Below, piece by piece: positions 8,837 to 18,000 of a stretch of DNA of 37,403 nt. Source of the stretch: a bacterium (lineage in GTDB: Bacteria; Bacillota_I; Bacilli_A; RF39; UBA660); the NCBI GenBank assembly GCA_029218465.1, contig JAQXRJ010000077.1:1-37403 (forward strand), read 5' to 3'. The position numbers and the translations under genes were made by a program. The notes beneath the pieces are model-generated. The model was not told the DNA's origin and did not search any database. It worked only from the letters and a program-made list of their open reading frames with translations. Positions within the stretch are counted from its first letter, which is position 1; the number at the start of each line of letters is the position of its first letter.

Positions 8837-9567
8837 AAAATAAATCTAAAGGTTTTAATATATTTTTAATAGTAATAGGAGTTTTTGTATTTTTTTCTGT
8901 TTTATATTTTAGTTTGCATAAAAATGTAAATATTAGCTTATCTTATTTAAAAGATTTGCTTTATAAACCCTTTATGGATGCAAATAATAATGTTGATTTA
9001 ATAGGTAAAAATTTAAATGTAGAATTAAAAAGTGAAATAAATGATTTAAAAAAACTTACAGGAATTGATAATGTTTTAACTGACTTTAACTATGTAAATG
9101 CAACTGTAATAGAAAGAAATAATTCATATTGGTTAAATAAATTAACTATAAATAAAGGTAAGTCTTCTGGCATTGATATTGGTCAAGCAGTTGTGGTTTC
9201 TGAAGGGTTAGTTGGAAAAATAACTAGTATTAGTGATAATACTGCTACAGTAAAATTAATTACTAGTAGCGATAATGATAATAAAATATCTGTTAAAATA
9301 AAATATAAAGAAACATATATTTATAAAGTGCTTGAATATGATAGTGGACTTCTTGTTGTTAAAGGTATTAATAATGATATTGAACTTGATAAAAATACAG
9401 AAGTAATCACAAGTGGACTTAGTGATATTTATCCATCTGGAATAGTCATAGGATATGTAATGGATTTAAAAAGTGATAAATATGGTGTTAGTAAAACTGC
9501 ATATATTGAATCAAAAGTTGATTTTGATAATTTAAGATTTGTAAGTGTAATAGAAAGGCCATCTTAA
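8833..9567 (+). CDS. mreC: Rod shape-determining protein MreC
   Basis: A 244-residue bitopic protein: N-terminal membrane helix (about 9-28), a short coiled-coil stretch (about 52-75), then the double beta-barrel domain with characteristic segments LTINKGKSSGIDIGQAVV, GLVGKITSIS, VKLITSSD and ITSGLSDIYPSGIVIGYV. MreC links the cytoplasmic MreB scaffold to wall synthases outside the membrane. Start overlaps the radC stop (ATGA) and mreD follows after one base. No mreB is encoded in this window, so the partner must be elsewhere or absent. Confidence 0.93.
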   Translation: MKNKSKGFNIFLIVIGVFVFFSVLYFSLHKNVNISLSYLKDLLYKPFMDANNNVDLIGKNLNVELKSEINDLKKLTGIDNVLTDFNYVNATVIERNNSYWLNKLTINKGKSSGIDIGQAVVVSEGLVGKITSISDNTATVKLITSSDNDNKISVKIKYKETYIYKVLEYDSGLLVVKGINNDIELDKNTEVITSGLSDIYPSGIVIGYVMDLKSDKYGVSKTAYIESKVDFDNLRFVSVIERPS

Positions 9568-9568
9568 T

Positions 9569-10051
9569 ATGAAATTATTAATTGTATTTATATCTATTTT
9601 TTTTGATGTGCTACTATGTAATATGTTTAAATTTAGTACTTATAATATTTCTTATTTCTTTCCTATGCTCACTATTACTTCAATAGTATATATTTCAAAT
9701 TTCTATACTAATCAAAATAGAAAAAATTATTATATGATTACTTTATTATGTGCAATAATATATGATACTTTAACAATTAATAATTTGCTTATTACATTAA
9801 CTTTATTTGAAACTGTTGCATTTTTAAATATTAAATTAAAAAAGAAATTTAATAATAACCTTTTTAACAATATATTAAGATTAATATTATCTATATTTAT
9901 TTATGATCTATTGTTTATATTTTTACTTTTTATAGTTAAATATCAAAATATAAATTTTGGCTTGCTGTTATATAAGTTTTCTCATTCGTTAATTTTAAAC
10001 ATAGTATATTTTTCGATAATGTTTTTAGTTCTAAAAAAAAGAAAAGCCTAA
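9569..10051 (+). CDS. mreD: Rod shape-determining membrane protein MreD
   Basis: A 160-residue, almost wholly hydrophobic protein with about five or six predicted membrane helices, typical in size for MreD. Sequence conservation in this family is low, so the call rests on size, hydropathy and its position one base after mreC. It would form the membrane part of the elongation complex. Its stop codon lies inside a hairpin that also contains the ribosome site of the next gene. Confidence 0.8.
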   Translation: MKLLIVFISIFFDVLLCNMFKFSTYNISYFFPMLTITSIVYISNFYTNQNRKNYYMITLLCAIIYDTLTINNLLITLTLFETVAFLNIKLKKKFNNNLFNNILRLILSIFIYDLLFIFLLFIVKYQNINFGLLLYKFSHSLILNIVYFSIMFLVLKKRKA

Positions 10052-10073
10052 TAAATAATATTGGAGGCTTTTT
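10042..10073 (+). promoter_or_regulatory. Hairpin covering the ribosome site of the spoIVFA-like gene
   Basis: Arms AAAAGCCT (10042-10049) and AGGCTTTT (10065-10072) form an 8-bp stem with a 15-base loop. The 5' arm holds the end of mreD; the 3' arm holds part of the GGAGG (10063-10067) used by the ATG at 10074. It could act as a weak terminator or hold translation until ribosomes finishing mreD open it. Confidence 0.5.
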
Positions 10074-10658
10074 ATGAATGAAAGTAAGTTTTTAAATAAT
10101 AAAAATGGTAAGAGAAAAAAAAATTTTTTTTCAAAATTATTAAGTAAAATTTTAGTATGTATTATTATAGTTTTGATAGCTTTAATAGTTTTTAAGGCTA
10201 AACCAGAGTTTAAAGATTATATTAAGGATAAAGTATTTACTAATAATATATCGTTTGCTAAGATTAATAAGTGGTATAAAGAAAAATTTGGTGGAATATT
10301 ACCCGTTGATGAAATAATATCTAATAATGAAGTAAGTGTTTTTAGTGAAGAGTTAAAGTATGAGAATGATAGTTTATACAAAGATGGATGTTCATTAGAA
10401 GTTGAGGATAATTATTTAGTGCCTGTACTTCAGAGTGGTATAGTTGTTTTTATTGGTCAAAAAGATAATTATGATAAAACTGTAATAATTCAGCAGGTTA
10501 ATGGAATTGATGTTTGGTATGGAAATATAGATTCAGAAAAAATAAAATTATATGATTATGTTGAAAAAGGTACTTTACTTGGCAATGTTAAAAATAACAA
10601 GCTATATTTAGTATTTCAAAAAGATGGGAAGTATTTAGACTATAAAGAATATATTTAA
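10074..10658 (+). CDS. spoIVFA: SpoIVFA-like sporulation membrane protein (degenerate M23 fold)
   Basis: A 194-residue protein with a basic N-terminus, one membrane helix (about 24-42) and a C-terminal M23/LytM-like domain beginning at YLVPVLQSGIVVFIG and running through VIIQQVNGIDVWYGNI and YVEKGTLLGNV. The HxxxD and HxH zinc motifs of active M23 peptidases are absent, as in SpoIVFA. In Bacillus, SpoIVFA scaffolds the intramembrane protease SpoIVFB in the outer forespore membrane until a forespore signal releases pro-sigma-K cleavage. The next gene encodes that M50 protease and overlaps this one, matching the Bacillus pair. GGAGG lies 6 bases before the ATG, inside a hairpin. Confidence 0.78.
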   Translation: MNESKFLNNKNGKRKKNFFSKLLSKILVCIIIVLIALIVFKAKPEFKDYIKDKVFTNNISFAKINKWYKEKFGGILPVDEIISNNEVSVFSEELKYENDSLYKDGCSLEVEDNYLVPVLQSGIVVFIGQKDNYDKTVIIQQVNGIDVWYGNIDSEKIKLYDYVEKGTLLGNVKNNKLYLVFQKDGKYLDYKEYI

Positions 10659-11373
10659 TAAAATATATTTTCATCCATTATTTATATTTATATGCTTTAT
10701 TTCTGTTATTACAGGTTCTTTTAAAAATATAATATATTTTACTATATTAATTATGATTCATGAAATTGGTCATTTTGCAACCGGATATCTTTTAGGATGG
10801 AGAGTTGATAAAATATGTATTTATCCATATGGTGGATGCACTAAATTTAATAATTTTATTAATTCCAAAATAATAGAAGAATTTGTTGTTTTAATAATGG
10901 GTCCAATTACCCAAATACTATTTTTTTTATGTATTGATAATTTTTTAAATCATTATGATCATGTGTTATTATCAAAATATAATTTATCCATTTTACTTAT
11001 TAATTTATTGCCTATATATCCATTAGATGGTGGAAAGCTTCTTAATTTAATATTTAATTTAAGTATTCCTTATAAAAAAAGTTTAATAATAAGCTGTTAT
11101 TTTTCTTTTTTAATAATACCAATTTTTTTTATTTTTAATAGATCATTATCTTTAAATATAGTTGTTTTTTTAATTATATTTAAAATAGTTGAAGAATTAA
11201 AAAAAATTGATTATTCCTATAACAAATTTTTACTTGAAAGATATTTGTATAATTTTAAATTTAAAAGGGTTAAGATTATAAAGAATATTAATAGCTTTTA
11301 TAGGGATAAGAGACATATTATTTGTAATAAAACAGAAAAAGAAGTGTTAAAGAACTATTTTTTAAAACTGTAA
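10642..11373 (+). CDS. spoIVFB: SpoIVFB-like M50 intramembrane metalloprotease, non-canonical start
   Basis: The open frame runs from 10639 to 11373 and overlaps the spoIVFA-like gene. Residues encoded before the first in-frame ATG (10753) match a SpoIVFB N-terminus (FHPLFIFICFISVITG), so that ATG, lying two codons before the active site, would remove the first membrane helix. No ATG, GTG or TTG occurs in frame between 10639 and 10753; I place the start at the ATA at 10642, which follows GGGAAG by 10 bases. Counting from there, HEIGH is at 40-44 and PLDGG has Asp129, the M50 zinc-site residues. By family it cleaves pro-sigma-K in the mother-cell membrane. A frameshift fusion to the preceding gene or a local sequence error are alternatives to an ATA start. 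Confidence 0.75.
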   Translation: MKNIFNKIYFHPLFIFICFISVITGSFKNIIYFTILIMIHEIGHFATGYLLGWRVDKICIYPYGGCTKFNNFINSKIIEEFVVLIMGPITQILFFLCIDNFLNHYDHVLLSKYNLSILLINLLPIYPLDGGKLLNLIFNLSIPYKKSLIISCYFSFLIIPIFFIFNRSLSLNIVVFLIIFKIVEELKKIDYSYNKFLLERYLYNFKFKRVKIIKNINSFYRDKRHIICNKTEKEVLKNYFLKL

Positions 11374-11463
11374 AATAATGTAAATTAATGTAAATAGTAT
11401 TGATTTTTTTATATTAGTATTGTTATTATTGAAGTGTATTAAAATATATGTGGGGTGATTTTG

Positions 11464-12924
11464 ATGGCACAAAAGAAAGTTGCAAATAATAATACTAATA
11501 ATAGAACAAGTAAAAATAATTCTAAGAAAATTATAAAGGAAGAAATTAATGATGAAAAAATTAATATAAAAATTATTGTTGTATCACTTATTCTTGCTTT
11601 ATTAATTGGAACTGTTGTTTATTTTAACGTGGGCAAGAAAAGTGATAAAGATATTGATAATAATAAACAATCTGATATTGAGGATAAAATAATAGATGAT
11701 ACTGAAGATTCAGAAGTTCAAGAAGAAGTTAAAGATCAAAAGAGTGAAACTTCTAATATAATTAAGACTGTTATGGATAATAGTATTTCTAAAGAAGAAG
11801 AAAAAATATCTAATGAAAATAGTGATGATGAAGAAAAAATAGGTGATGAGATAAAATATTATTCAATAACTTTTAATACAAATGGTGGTAATAATATTGA
11901 TAGACAAATATTGGAGAACAATGAAGTAACTCAAAGTGTACTGCCTGTTAAAGAAGGATGGAGCTTTGCGGGATGGTTCACTGATGAGGATTTAACTAAT
12001 GAATTTGTTTTTGGTGATATTTTAACTGAAGATATTGTATTGAATGCTAAATGGGTAAAAATAATTGAATTTGTATCAGAAGATGAAGTTTTAAAAATGG
12101 TACCTGTTTCTGAAGGTGAAACAATAATTCTTCCTTCTGATGAAGATTTGAGTGATATTATAGACTCTGAAAATGAAGTAGCTACATGGATATTTAAAGG
12201 CTTGGATGAATATGATGAAGAATATACTTTAGAAGTATTAGAAGGAATGACTTTTGATACTAGTAAGTTTAGGTCAAGTTCATCTGTAGTAAAATTGTAT
12301 ATGGATAAATTAACCAAATTTGATTTAAACTTTTTCTTAAATGAAAATTCTGATTTTCCAATAATAACTTTAAAAGTTGTAGAAGGAAGAACAATTGATT
12401 TTTCTTCTGTTGATGAAAAGCTAAATGAAATAGATAATTTACCAGAAGAATATGGATGGTATTTTAAAAATATTTTTGGAATAAAAGTAAACTTTGATAA
12501 AGATAAAAAAGCAAATTCTAACATAACGAATTTATATTTAGATGAAACATATAAAATTACTTATATTGAAAAAGAAGAAACTGATGAAGGAATTACCAAT
12601 GATGTTATTCTAAAAGAGGAAAACATAGTTAAAGATTCTACTATAGAAAAAGATGATATATTAGTACCTGAACAAAAGGAAGGATATAATTTTGAAGGAT
12701 GGATATTAGTAGATGATGAATCAAATGAAGAAGTTTATTTAGATGAAAAATTAATAATTGATGAGGATAAGATTTTTATAGCTGACTATAAAGAGATAAG
12801 CGTTAAAGAAGATTTAAACTTGTTATATAATGAGATTCAAGAAGAGGAAGAAGAAAACTTAGAAGAAGAATTTGTTGAAGTAAAAACGGAAGAATCAAAA
12901 GAAGTGTTAGAGAAAACTGAGTAA
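11464..12924 (+). CDS. Membrane-anchored acidic protein with InlB-type repeat
   Basis: The ATG at 11464 follows GGGGTGA by 5 bases. The 486-residue product has an Asn/Lys-rich cytoplasmic N-terminus, a membrane helix (about 36-55), a long acidic Lys/Asp/Glu linker, and a Listeria-Bacteroides (InlB B) repeat at about 138-200: ITFNTNGGNNIDRQI, GWSFAGWFTD and LNAKW. A second degenerate unit near the end has EGYNFEGWILVDD. It ends in a Glu-rich tail with no LPxTG motif, so it is held by its N-terminus with the repeats outside. InlB repeats are small beta-grasp modules used in surface proteins for binding or spacing. Its role is unknown. It lies between the sporulation locus and the type VII locus, with a terminator after it, so it is probably its own unit. 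Confidence 0.7.
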   Translation: MAQKKVANNNTNNRTSKNNSKKIIKEEINDEKINIKIIVVSLILALLIGTVVYFNVGKKSDKDIDNNKQSDIEDKIIDDTEDSEVQEEVKDQKSETSNIIKTVMDNSISKEEEKISNENSDDEEKIGDEIKYYSITFNTNGGNNIDRQILENNEVTQSVLPVKEGWSFAGWFTDEDLTNEFVFGDILTEDIVLNAKWVKIIEFVSEDEVLKMVPVSEGETIILPSDEDLSDIIDSENEVATWIFKGLDEYDEEYTLEVLEGMTFDTSKFRSSSSVVKLYMDKLTKFDLNFFLNENSDFPIITLKVVEGRTIDFSSVDEKLNEIDNLPEEYGWYFKNIFGIKVNFDKDKKANSNITNLYLDETYKITYIEKEETDEGITNDVILKEENIVKDSTIEKDDILVPEQKEGYNFEGWILVDDESNEEVYLDEKLIIDEDKIFIADYKEISVKEDLNLLYNEIQEEEEENLEEEFVEVKTEESKEVLEKTE

Positions 12925-12936
12925 TCAGTTTTTTTT
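12913..12936 (+). terminator. Intrinsic terminator after the InlB-repeat gene
   Basis: Perfect 8-bp stem AAAACTGA (12913-12920) / TCAGTTTT (12925-12932), loop GTAA, T run to 12936. The stop codon lies in the loop. Confidence 0.85.
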
Positions 12937-12982
12937 AATTATTAAAAAAATATAAATAATAAGAAGTATGAAACTATTTTTG

Positions 12983-13011
12983 TTGAAAATGATTATGTTA
13001 TTTTATATAAT
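12983..13011 (+). promoter_or_regulatory. Sigma-A promoter of the type VII locus
   Basis: TTGAAA (12983-12988), exactly 17 bases, TATAAT (13006-13011), 29 bases before the essC ATG. Confidence 0.75.
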
Positions 13012-13039
13012 AATGTTATAAGATAATAAGGGTGGTAAT

Positions 13040-16000
13040 ATGAGGGTATCTTTAATAAAAAATGGAAAAATATATAATACGAATTTACCTGAAAAAATAT
13101 CCGGAAGTTTTTGGATTGAGGATAAAGACAAGAATGGTCAAAAAAGGAATTTAATAAATATTGAGGCTATTAATAATAGATGGTTATTAAAAAGCAATTT
13201 TGAAACAAAAATTATTGATGGTAATACTGTTTCTGAAAATATATATTTAGATGAGTTTAAATTCTATGAATTAGAAATTAAAGGTGAAAAAAGTCATTTT
13301 TTATTATACACTTCACCAATTTATGACAATAATACTATTGAGTTAGAAATAATTGGAAATAATGATATTTATATTGGAAATGGTACAGAAAATTCAATAA
13401 ACTATAATGTTAACTTTTTATCAGATAAGCAAATTATATTAACTAAAAAAGATAATTACTGGCATATTAAAAATACAACAAATAATAATGTTTTATTTGT
13501 AAATAAAAGAGCTTGTATTGAGACTGATTTGTTTGTTGGTGATATTATTTTTATTATGGGACTTAAAATAATAATATGTGGTAGTTATTTTGTTGTTAAT
13601 TCTCCAAATGGATTGATGACATATAATCAGAATATATTAAGGAAAATGATATTACCACTTGTAAGTAATGATAATGTTAAACAAATTATAGAGGATGAAG
13701 AATTAAAAGTATATGAAAAAGGCGATTATTTTTTTAGGATGCCAAGATTTATTCAAGCCTCAAATAAAGAAGAAATTATTATTGACGCTCCACCAGGACA
13801 AGAAAAAAAAGATGAAATGCCTCTTGCTTATACATTAGGACCAATGATTACCATGGGAATAACATCTATGGTGACAGGTATAACTTCAATTAGTAGTGTT
13901 ATGAGTGGTTCTCAGACACTTACTTCAGCTCTACCTTCTTTAATAACTTGCGTAGCAATGTTATTAAGTATGATATTATGGCCTATGCTACAAAAAAGTT
14001 ATAGTAATAAACAATCAAAAAAGAGAGAGAAAAAAAGAATAGAAAAATACAATGCTTATATAGATGAAAAGAGAAAGTATATAAGAGAGGCAATATTTAG
14101 AGAAAAGCAAGCGTTAATAGATAATAATGCAACTTTAGATACATGTATTGATATAATAAAAGAAAGAAGGCGAAACCTTTGGGAAAGGAAAATAGAACAC
14201 GATGATTTTTTAACAATTAGAGTAGGTACTGGGGAAGTTGAATCATATATTAAGGTTAATTGCCCAGAGGAGCATTTTACATTAGATGAAAATAATCTTC
14301 AAGAAGTATATGAAAAATTAGATAATGAAAGTAAAACAATGACTGATGTTCCTGTTACTGTAGATTTTACTAAAAAAAATATTACTGCAATTGTTGGAAA
14401 TGATAATTTAATTAAACCTTTTATGGATTCGCTATTATTACAAGTAATGACTTTTCATAGCTATGAAGATTTGAAAATTGTAATAATGACAAATGAAGAG
14501 AATTGTAATAGATGGAAATATTTAAAAAATACTCCTTTTTGTTGGGATGATGACAAAGCATTAAGATTTTTTTCTACAAGTGTTGATGAAGCAACTCAAA
14601 TATCAACATATTTAGATAATTATTTTACAAATAGAAAATATGAAGATGGGGATATTAATAAGATTAGAAATATTGACTATAAAAGTTTTATGCCATACTT
14701 TTTTATAATAATTGATGATTATCAATCTTTAAGAAATATCGAAATAATAAAAAATGTTTTGTCTTCGAAAATTAATATTGGATTTAGCTTATTATTTGTT
14801 CAAGAAAGGTTATTAGGACTTCCGAATGAATGTAGTACGTTTATAAGTATTGATTCAAAAGAGTGTGGCATATTTGAAAATCAATTATCAAAAGATAAAC
14901 AGCAAACTTTTAAAGCAGATTTTTTAATTAATTACAATATAAGTCATATTGCAAAGTTATTATCTAATATACCTATAGAAATGGCAAAGGATAGATATTC
15001 ATTACCAAATAAATTAGGTTTTCTTGAAATGTATGGAGTTGGTAAAATAGATCAATTAAATATATCTAATCGTTGGAAAAATAATAATCCAATAACTTCA
15101 TTATCTGTACCTGTAGGTGTAGATACAAATGGAGAACTTTTCAAGCTAGACCTTCATGAAAAATTTCATGGTCCGCATGGATTGGTTGCTGGAATGACTG
15201 GTAGTGGTAAATCAGAATTTATTATTACTTATATATTATCAATGGCAATCAATTTTCATCCTAGTGAAGTCGCTTTTGTTTTGATAGATTATAAGGGTGG
15301 AGGATTAGCTGGGGCATTTGAAAATAAAGAAACTGGAATAAAAATTCCACATCTTGCCGGAACACTTACCAACTTAGATGTAAATGATATGAAGAGATCA
15401 TTAGCTTCAATTCAAAGTGAATTAAAACGAAGACAAAAAATATTTAATGAGGCAAGGCAAAACCTAAATGAAAGTACAATAGATATATATAAATATCAAA
15501 GGTTAAGAAGAGAAGGTAAAGTTAGCGAAGCAGTTCCACATTTATTCATAATTAGTGATGAATTCGCTGAGCTTAAATCGCAGCAACCTGATTTCATGGA
15601 TCAATTAATATCTACAGCTCGTATAGGTCGTTCACTTGGAGTTCATCTTATTTTAGCTACTCAAAAACCTAATGGTGTTGTCGATGATCAAATTTGGTCA
15701 AATACAAAATTTAGAGTTTGCTTAAAAGTTCAAGACAAATCAGATAGTATGGATATGATTAAATGTCCTGATGCTGCATCTTTACATAATGTTGGTAGGT
15801 TTTATTTGCAAGTCGGTTATAATGAATTTTTTGCATTAGGACAATCAGCATATGCAGGTGTTCAATATCAAAATACAGATAAAATAAAAAAGAAAATCGA
15901 TACTTCCATTAATTTTGTAAATAATGTTGGGTATATTATTAAAAGTATTGATATAGAGTCAAATAATGAAAAAATTGATACATCTAATGGTGAAGAATTA

Positions 16001-17668
16001 TCTAATATAGTTAATTATTTATATCAATTGGGTACGCAACAAAATTGCTTTGCAAAAAAACTATGGTTGGATAAAATTCCAGGTTTAATCTATGTAGATG
16101 AACTTGCAAAAAAATATAATTATCAAGTAAAAAAATTTAATTTAGATATAATAATCGGAGAATATGATGATCCTCAAAGACAATCTCAACATTTATTGAC
16201 ATTGCCAATTTCAGATGATGGAAATTTAATTATTTATGGAGCTGCAGGAAGTGGAAAAGAAGATTTACTTAGTACAATTATTTTTTCTAGTATAATAATA
16301 CATGGTGTAGATGAATTAAACTATTATATTATAGATTGTGGTTCAGAAACGCTAAAACAATATGAAAACATGCCACAAATTGGTGATGTTGTATTATCAA
16401 GTGATTCAGAAAAAATTGCAAATCTAATAAAAATGTTGAAAGATGAAATAGATAAAAGAAAAAAAATATTTTCTGAATTTGGTGGAAGTTATAAGTCATA
16501 TTGCTCAATAAGTGGAAAGACTTTACCTAATATTATAGTGATTGTTAATTTATATGAAGCATTTGAAGAAATGTATCCAGATTATGAAGAAGATATGGTT
16601 CAATTAACTAGAGAGGGAATTAAATATGGAATATATTTTATATTGAGTACAAGTGGAGTAAATTTTATAAGATATAAATTAAAACAAAATTTTAAACAAA
16701 ATATTGTACTTCAGTTAAACGATGAAAATGATTATTCTGATGTTGTTGGTAACACACATGGATTATATCCATCTAAAATAAAAGGAAGAGGATTGATAAA
16801 ACTTGATGAAGTTTATGAATTTCAATCTGCTCAACCTATAAAAACGGACAATTATAATCAACTATTAAAGCAATTAGATATTGAGTTAAATAATAAATTT
16901 TTACAGAAAGCTCCTAAAATACCTATTTTACCTAAAATTGTAAAATATGAAGATGTAATTGAAAAATTAAATGGATTAAAAAATATTCCATTAGGTATAG
17001 AAAAGGACACTTTAAATACAATAGGTATAGATTTAACAATAAAACCTGTTACTTTGGTATCGTCCACTGATTCAATATTATTTGAATCATTTATACCTGA
17101 ATTTATTAAAGTCTTAAATGATTTAACAAATTATTCTGTAAATATAATTGACGGAGAAAGATTATTTGAAGACTGTGATTTAAATTGTAAATATTATAAA
17201 GATAAATTTGAAGAAATAATTGAAAAATTAAATAATTATTGTGAAAAATTGAATAAAATCTATGTAGATAATAATTATGATTTTTCCTCAATTGAAAAAT
17301 CGCAAGGATTAATAATTGTTATAGTTGGTTTATTACGATTAAAAGAAAAGATTCAGTCTGAATATTGGGAGAAAATTACTAATATGTTTACTTTAATAAA
17401 AGATTTAGGAAAGGTAAATATTATAATCGTTGATACTTGTGATAATATAAAACAATTTGAATATGAAGATTGGTATGCACAAGTTGTATCAAAGAATAAT
17501 GGTATATGGATTGGTGATGGAATTACTGATCAATATATTATTAACTTATCTCAAAATCCAAGTTTTTTGAGGGACGAAATATTATCAGGTTTTGGATTCG
17601 CAATAAAAAAAGGAAAGCCTCATTTAATAAAGTTATTATCAAATATGGAGGATGAGTTTAGTGAATAA
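13040..17668 (+). CDS. essC: Type VIIb secretion motor ATPase EssC/YukBA
   Basis: A 1542-residue protein, close to Staphylococcus EssC (about 1480) and Bacillus YukBA (about 1495). The N-terminal 220 residues form two FHA-like beta modules (for example NDIYIGNGTENSINYNV); two membrane helices follow at about 265-320; then come FtsK/SpoIIIE ATPase domains. Domain 1 has Walker A GMTGSGKSE (Lys724) and Walker B FIISDEFAEL (Asp840-Glu841). Domain 2 has GAAGSGKED (Lys1073). The third domain is degenerate and has no P-loop, as is usual for EssC. The protein powers export of WXG100 and LXG-type substrates through the membrane. GGGTGG precedes the ATG. It overlaps esaB by a few bases. EssA, EssB and EsaA partners are not encoded in the window. 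Confidence 0.95.
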   Translation: MRVSLIKNGKIYNTNLPEKISGSFWIEDKDKNGQKRNLINIEAINNRWLLKSNFETKIIDGNTVSENIYLDEFKFYELEIKGEKSHFLLYTSPIYDNNTIELEIIGNNDIYIGNGTENSINYNVNFLSDKQIILTKKDNYWHIKNTTNNNVLFVNKRACIETDLFVGDIIFIMGLKIIICGSYFVVNSPNGLMTYNQNILRKMILPLVSNDNVKQIIEDEELKVYEKGDYFFRMPRFIQASNKEEIIIDAPPGQEKKDEMPLAYTLGPMITMGITSMVTGITSISSVMSGSQTLTSALPSLITCVAMLLSMILWPMLQKSYSNKQSKKREKKRIEKYNAYIDEKRKYIREAIFREKQALIDNNATLDTCIDIIKERRRNLWERKIEHDDFLTIRVGTGEVESYIKVNCPEEHFTLDENNLQEVYEKLDNESKTMTDVPVTVDFTKKNITAIVGNDNLIKPFMDSLLLQVMTFHSYEDLKIVIMTNEENCNRWKYLKNTPFCWDDDKALRFFSTSVDEATQISTYLDNYFTNRKYEDGDINKIRNIDYKSFMPYFFIIIDDYQSLRNIEIIKNVLSSKINIGFSLLFVQERLLGLPNECSTFISIDSKECGIFENQLSKDKQQTFKADFLINYNISHIAKLLSNIPIEMAKDRYSLPNKLGFLEMYGVGKIDQLNISNRWKNNNPITSLSVPVGVDTNGELFKLDLHEKFHGPHGLVAGMTGSGKSEFIITYILSMAINFHPSEVAFVLIDYKGGGLAGAFENKETGIKIPHLAGTLTNLDVNDMKRSLASIQSELKRRQKIFNEARQNLNESTIDIYKYQRLRREGKVSEAVPHLFIISDEFAELKSQQPDFMDQLISTARIGRSLGVHLILATQKPNGVVDDQIWSNTKFRVCLKVQDKSDSMDMIKCPDAASLHNVGRFYLQVGYNEFFALGQSAYAGVQYQNTDKIKKKIDTSINFVNNVGYIIKSIDIESNNEKIDTSNGEELSNIVNYLYQLGTQQNCFAKKLWLDKIPGLIYVDELAKKYNYQVKKFNLDIIIGEYDDPQRQSQHLLTLPISDDGNLIIYGAAGSGKEDLLSTIIFSSIIIHGVDELNYYIIDCGSETLKQYENMPQIGDVVLSSDSEKIANLIKMLKDEIDKRKKIFSEFGGSYKSYCSISGKTLPNIIVIVNLYEAFEEMYPDYEEDMVQLTREGIKYGIYFILSTSGVNFIRYKLKQNFKQNIVLQLNDENDYSDVVGNTHGLYPSKIKGRGLIKLDEVYEFQSAQPIKTDNYNQLLKQLDIELNNKFLQKAPKIPILPKIVKYEDVIEKLNGLKNIPLGIEKDTLNTIGIDLTIKPVTLVSSTDSILFESFIPEFIKVLNDLTNYSVNIIDGERLFEDCDLNCKYYKDKFEEIIEKLNNYCEKLNKIYVDNNYDFSSIEKSQGLIIVIVGLLRLKEKIQSEYWEKITNMFTLIKDLGKVNIIIVDTCDNIKQFEYEDWYAQVVSKNNGIWIGDGITDQYIINLSQNPSFLRDEILSGFGFAIKKGKPHLIKLLSNMEDEFSE

Positions 17669-17912
17669 TAAAATTAATGTAACAATTGTAGTTCCAAAGT
17701 TGGAAGAAGAATATGATGTAGAAATACCTGTTTCAAAAAATGTTAAGGTATCAATTGATTTGATTATAAAATCAATAAATGAGTTATCTGAAGGAGTTTT
17801 ACCAATTTCAAATAATTATAGATTAATAAATGATGAGGGGATTATTTTAGATTATAATAAAAATATAAAAGAATGTGGAATAAAAAATTCTGAAAGATTA
17901 ACACTAATTTAA
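17661..17912 (+). CDS. esaB: EsaB/YukD ubiquitin-like type VII component
   Basis: I choose the GTG at 17661, 9 bases after GGAGG (17647-17651); an ATG at 17652 abuts that site. The 83-residue product has a beta-grasp pattern (INVTIVVP, YDVEIPVSKNVKVSIDLII, YRLINDEGIILDYNKNIKECGI, RLTLI) typical of YukD/EsaB, a cytoplasmic ubiquitin-like protein needed for type VIIb export. It overlaps the end of essC, so both are one transcription unit. The family match is by pattern and position. Confidence 0.82.
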   Translation: MNNKINVTIVVPKLEEEYDVEIPVSKNVKVSIDLIIKSINELSEGVLPISNNYRLINDEGIILDYNKNIKECGIKNSERLTLI

Positions 17913-17914
17913 TG

Positions 17915-17943
17915 TTGAAATTAACTAAATGCAATGATAAAAT
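17915..17943 (+). promoter_or_regulatory. Internal sigma-A promoter for the WXG100 genes
   Basis: TTGAAA (17915-17920), 17-base spacer, TAAAAT (17938-17943) with an upstream TG making an extended -10. It lies just after the esaB stop and would let the WXG100 genes be transcribed more strongly than the motor. Confidence 0.65.
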
Positions 17944-18000
17944 ATTATTGTAGAATAGCATAGGGGTGAACTATATACTACATAAAATGGAGGTGATAAA

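Noticed and set aside
10753-11373. ATG at 10753 as the start of the M50 protease
   Set aside because: It lies two codons before HEIGH and would remove the first membrane helix, which is clearly encoded upstream in the same frame.
11931-12524. 197-codon minus-strand ORF inside the InlB-repeat gene
   Set aside because: Ser/Phe-rich antisense shadow of an acidic plus-strand gene, no ribosome site, no family pattern.
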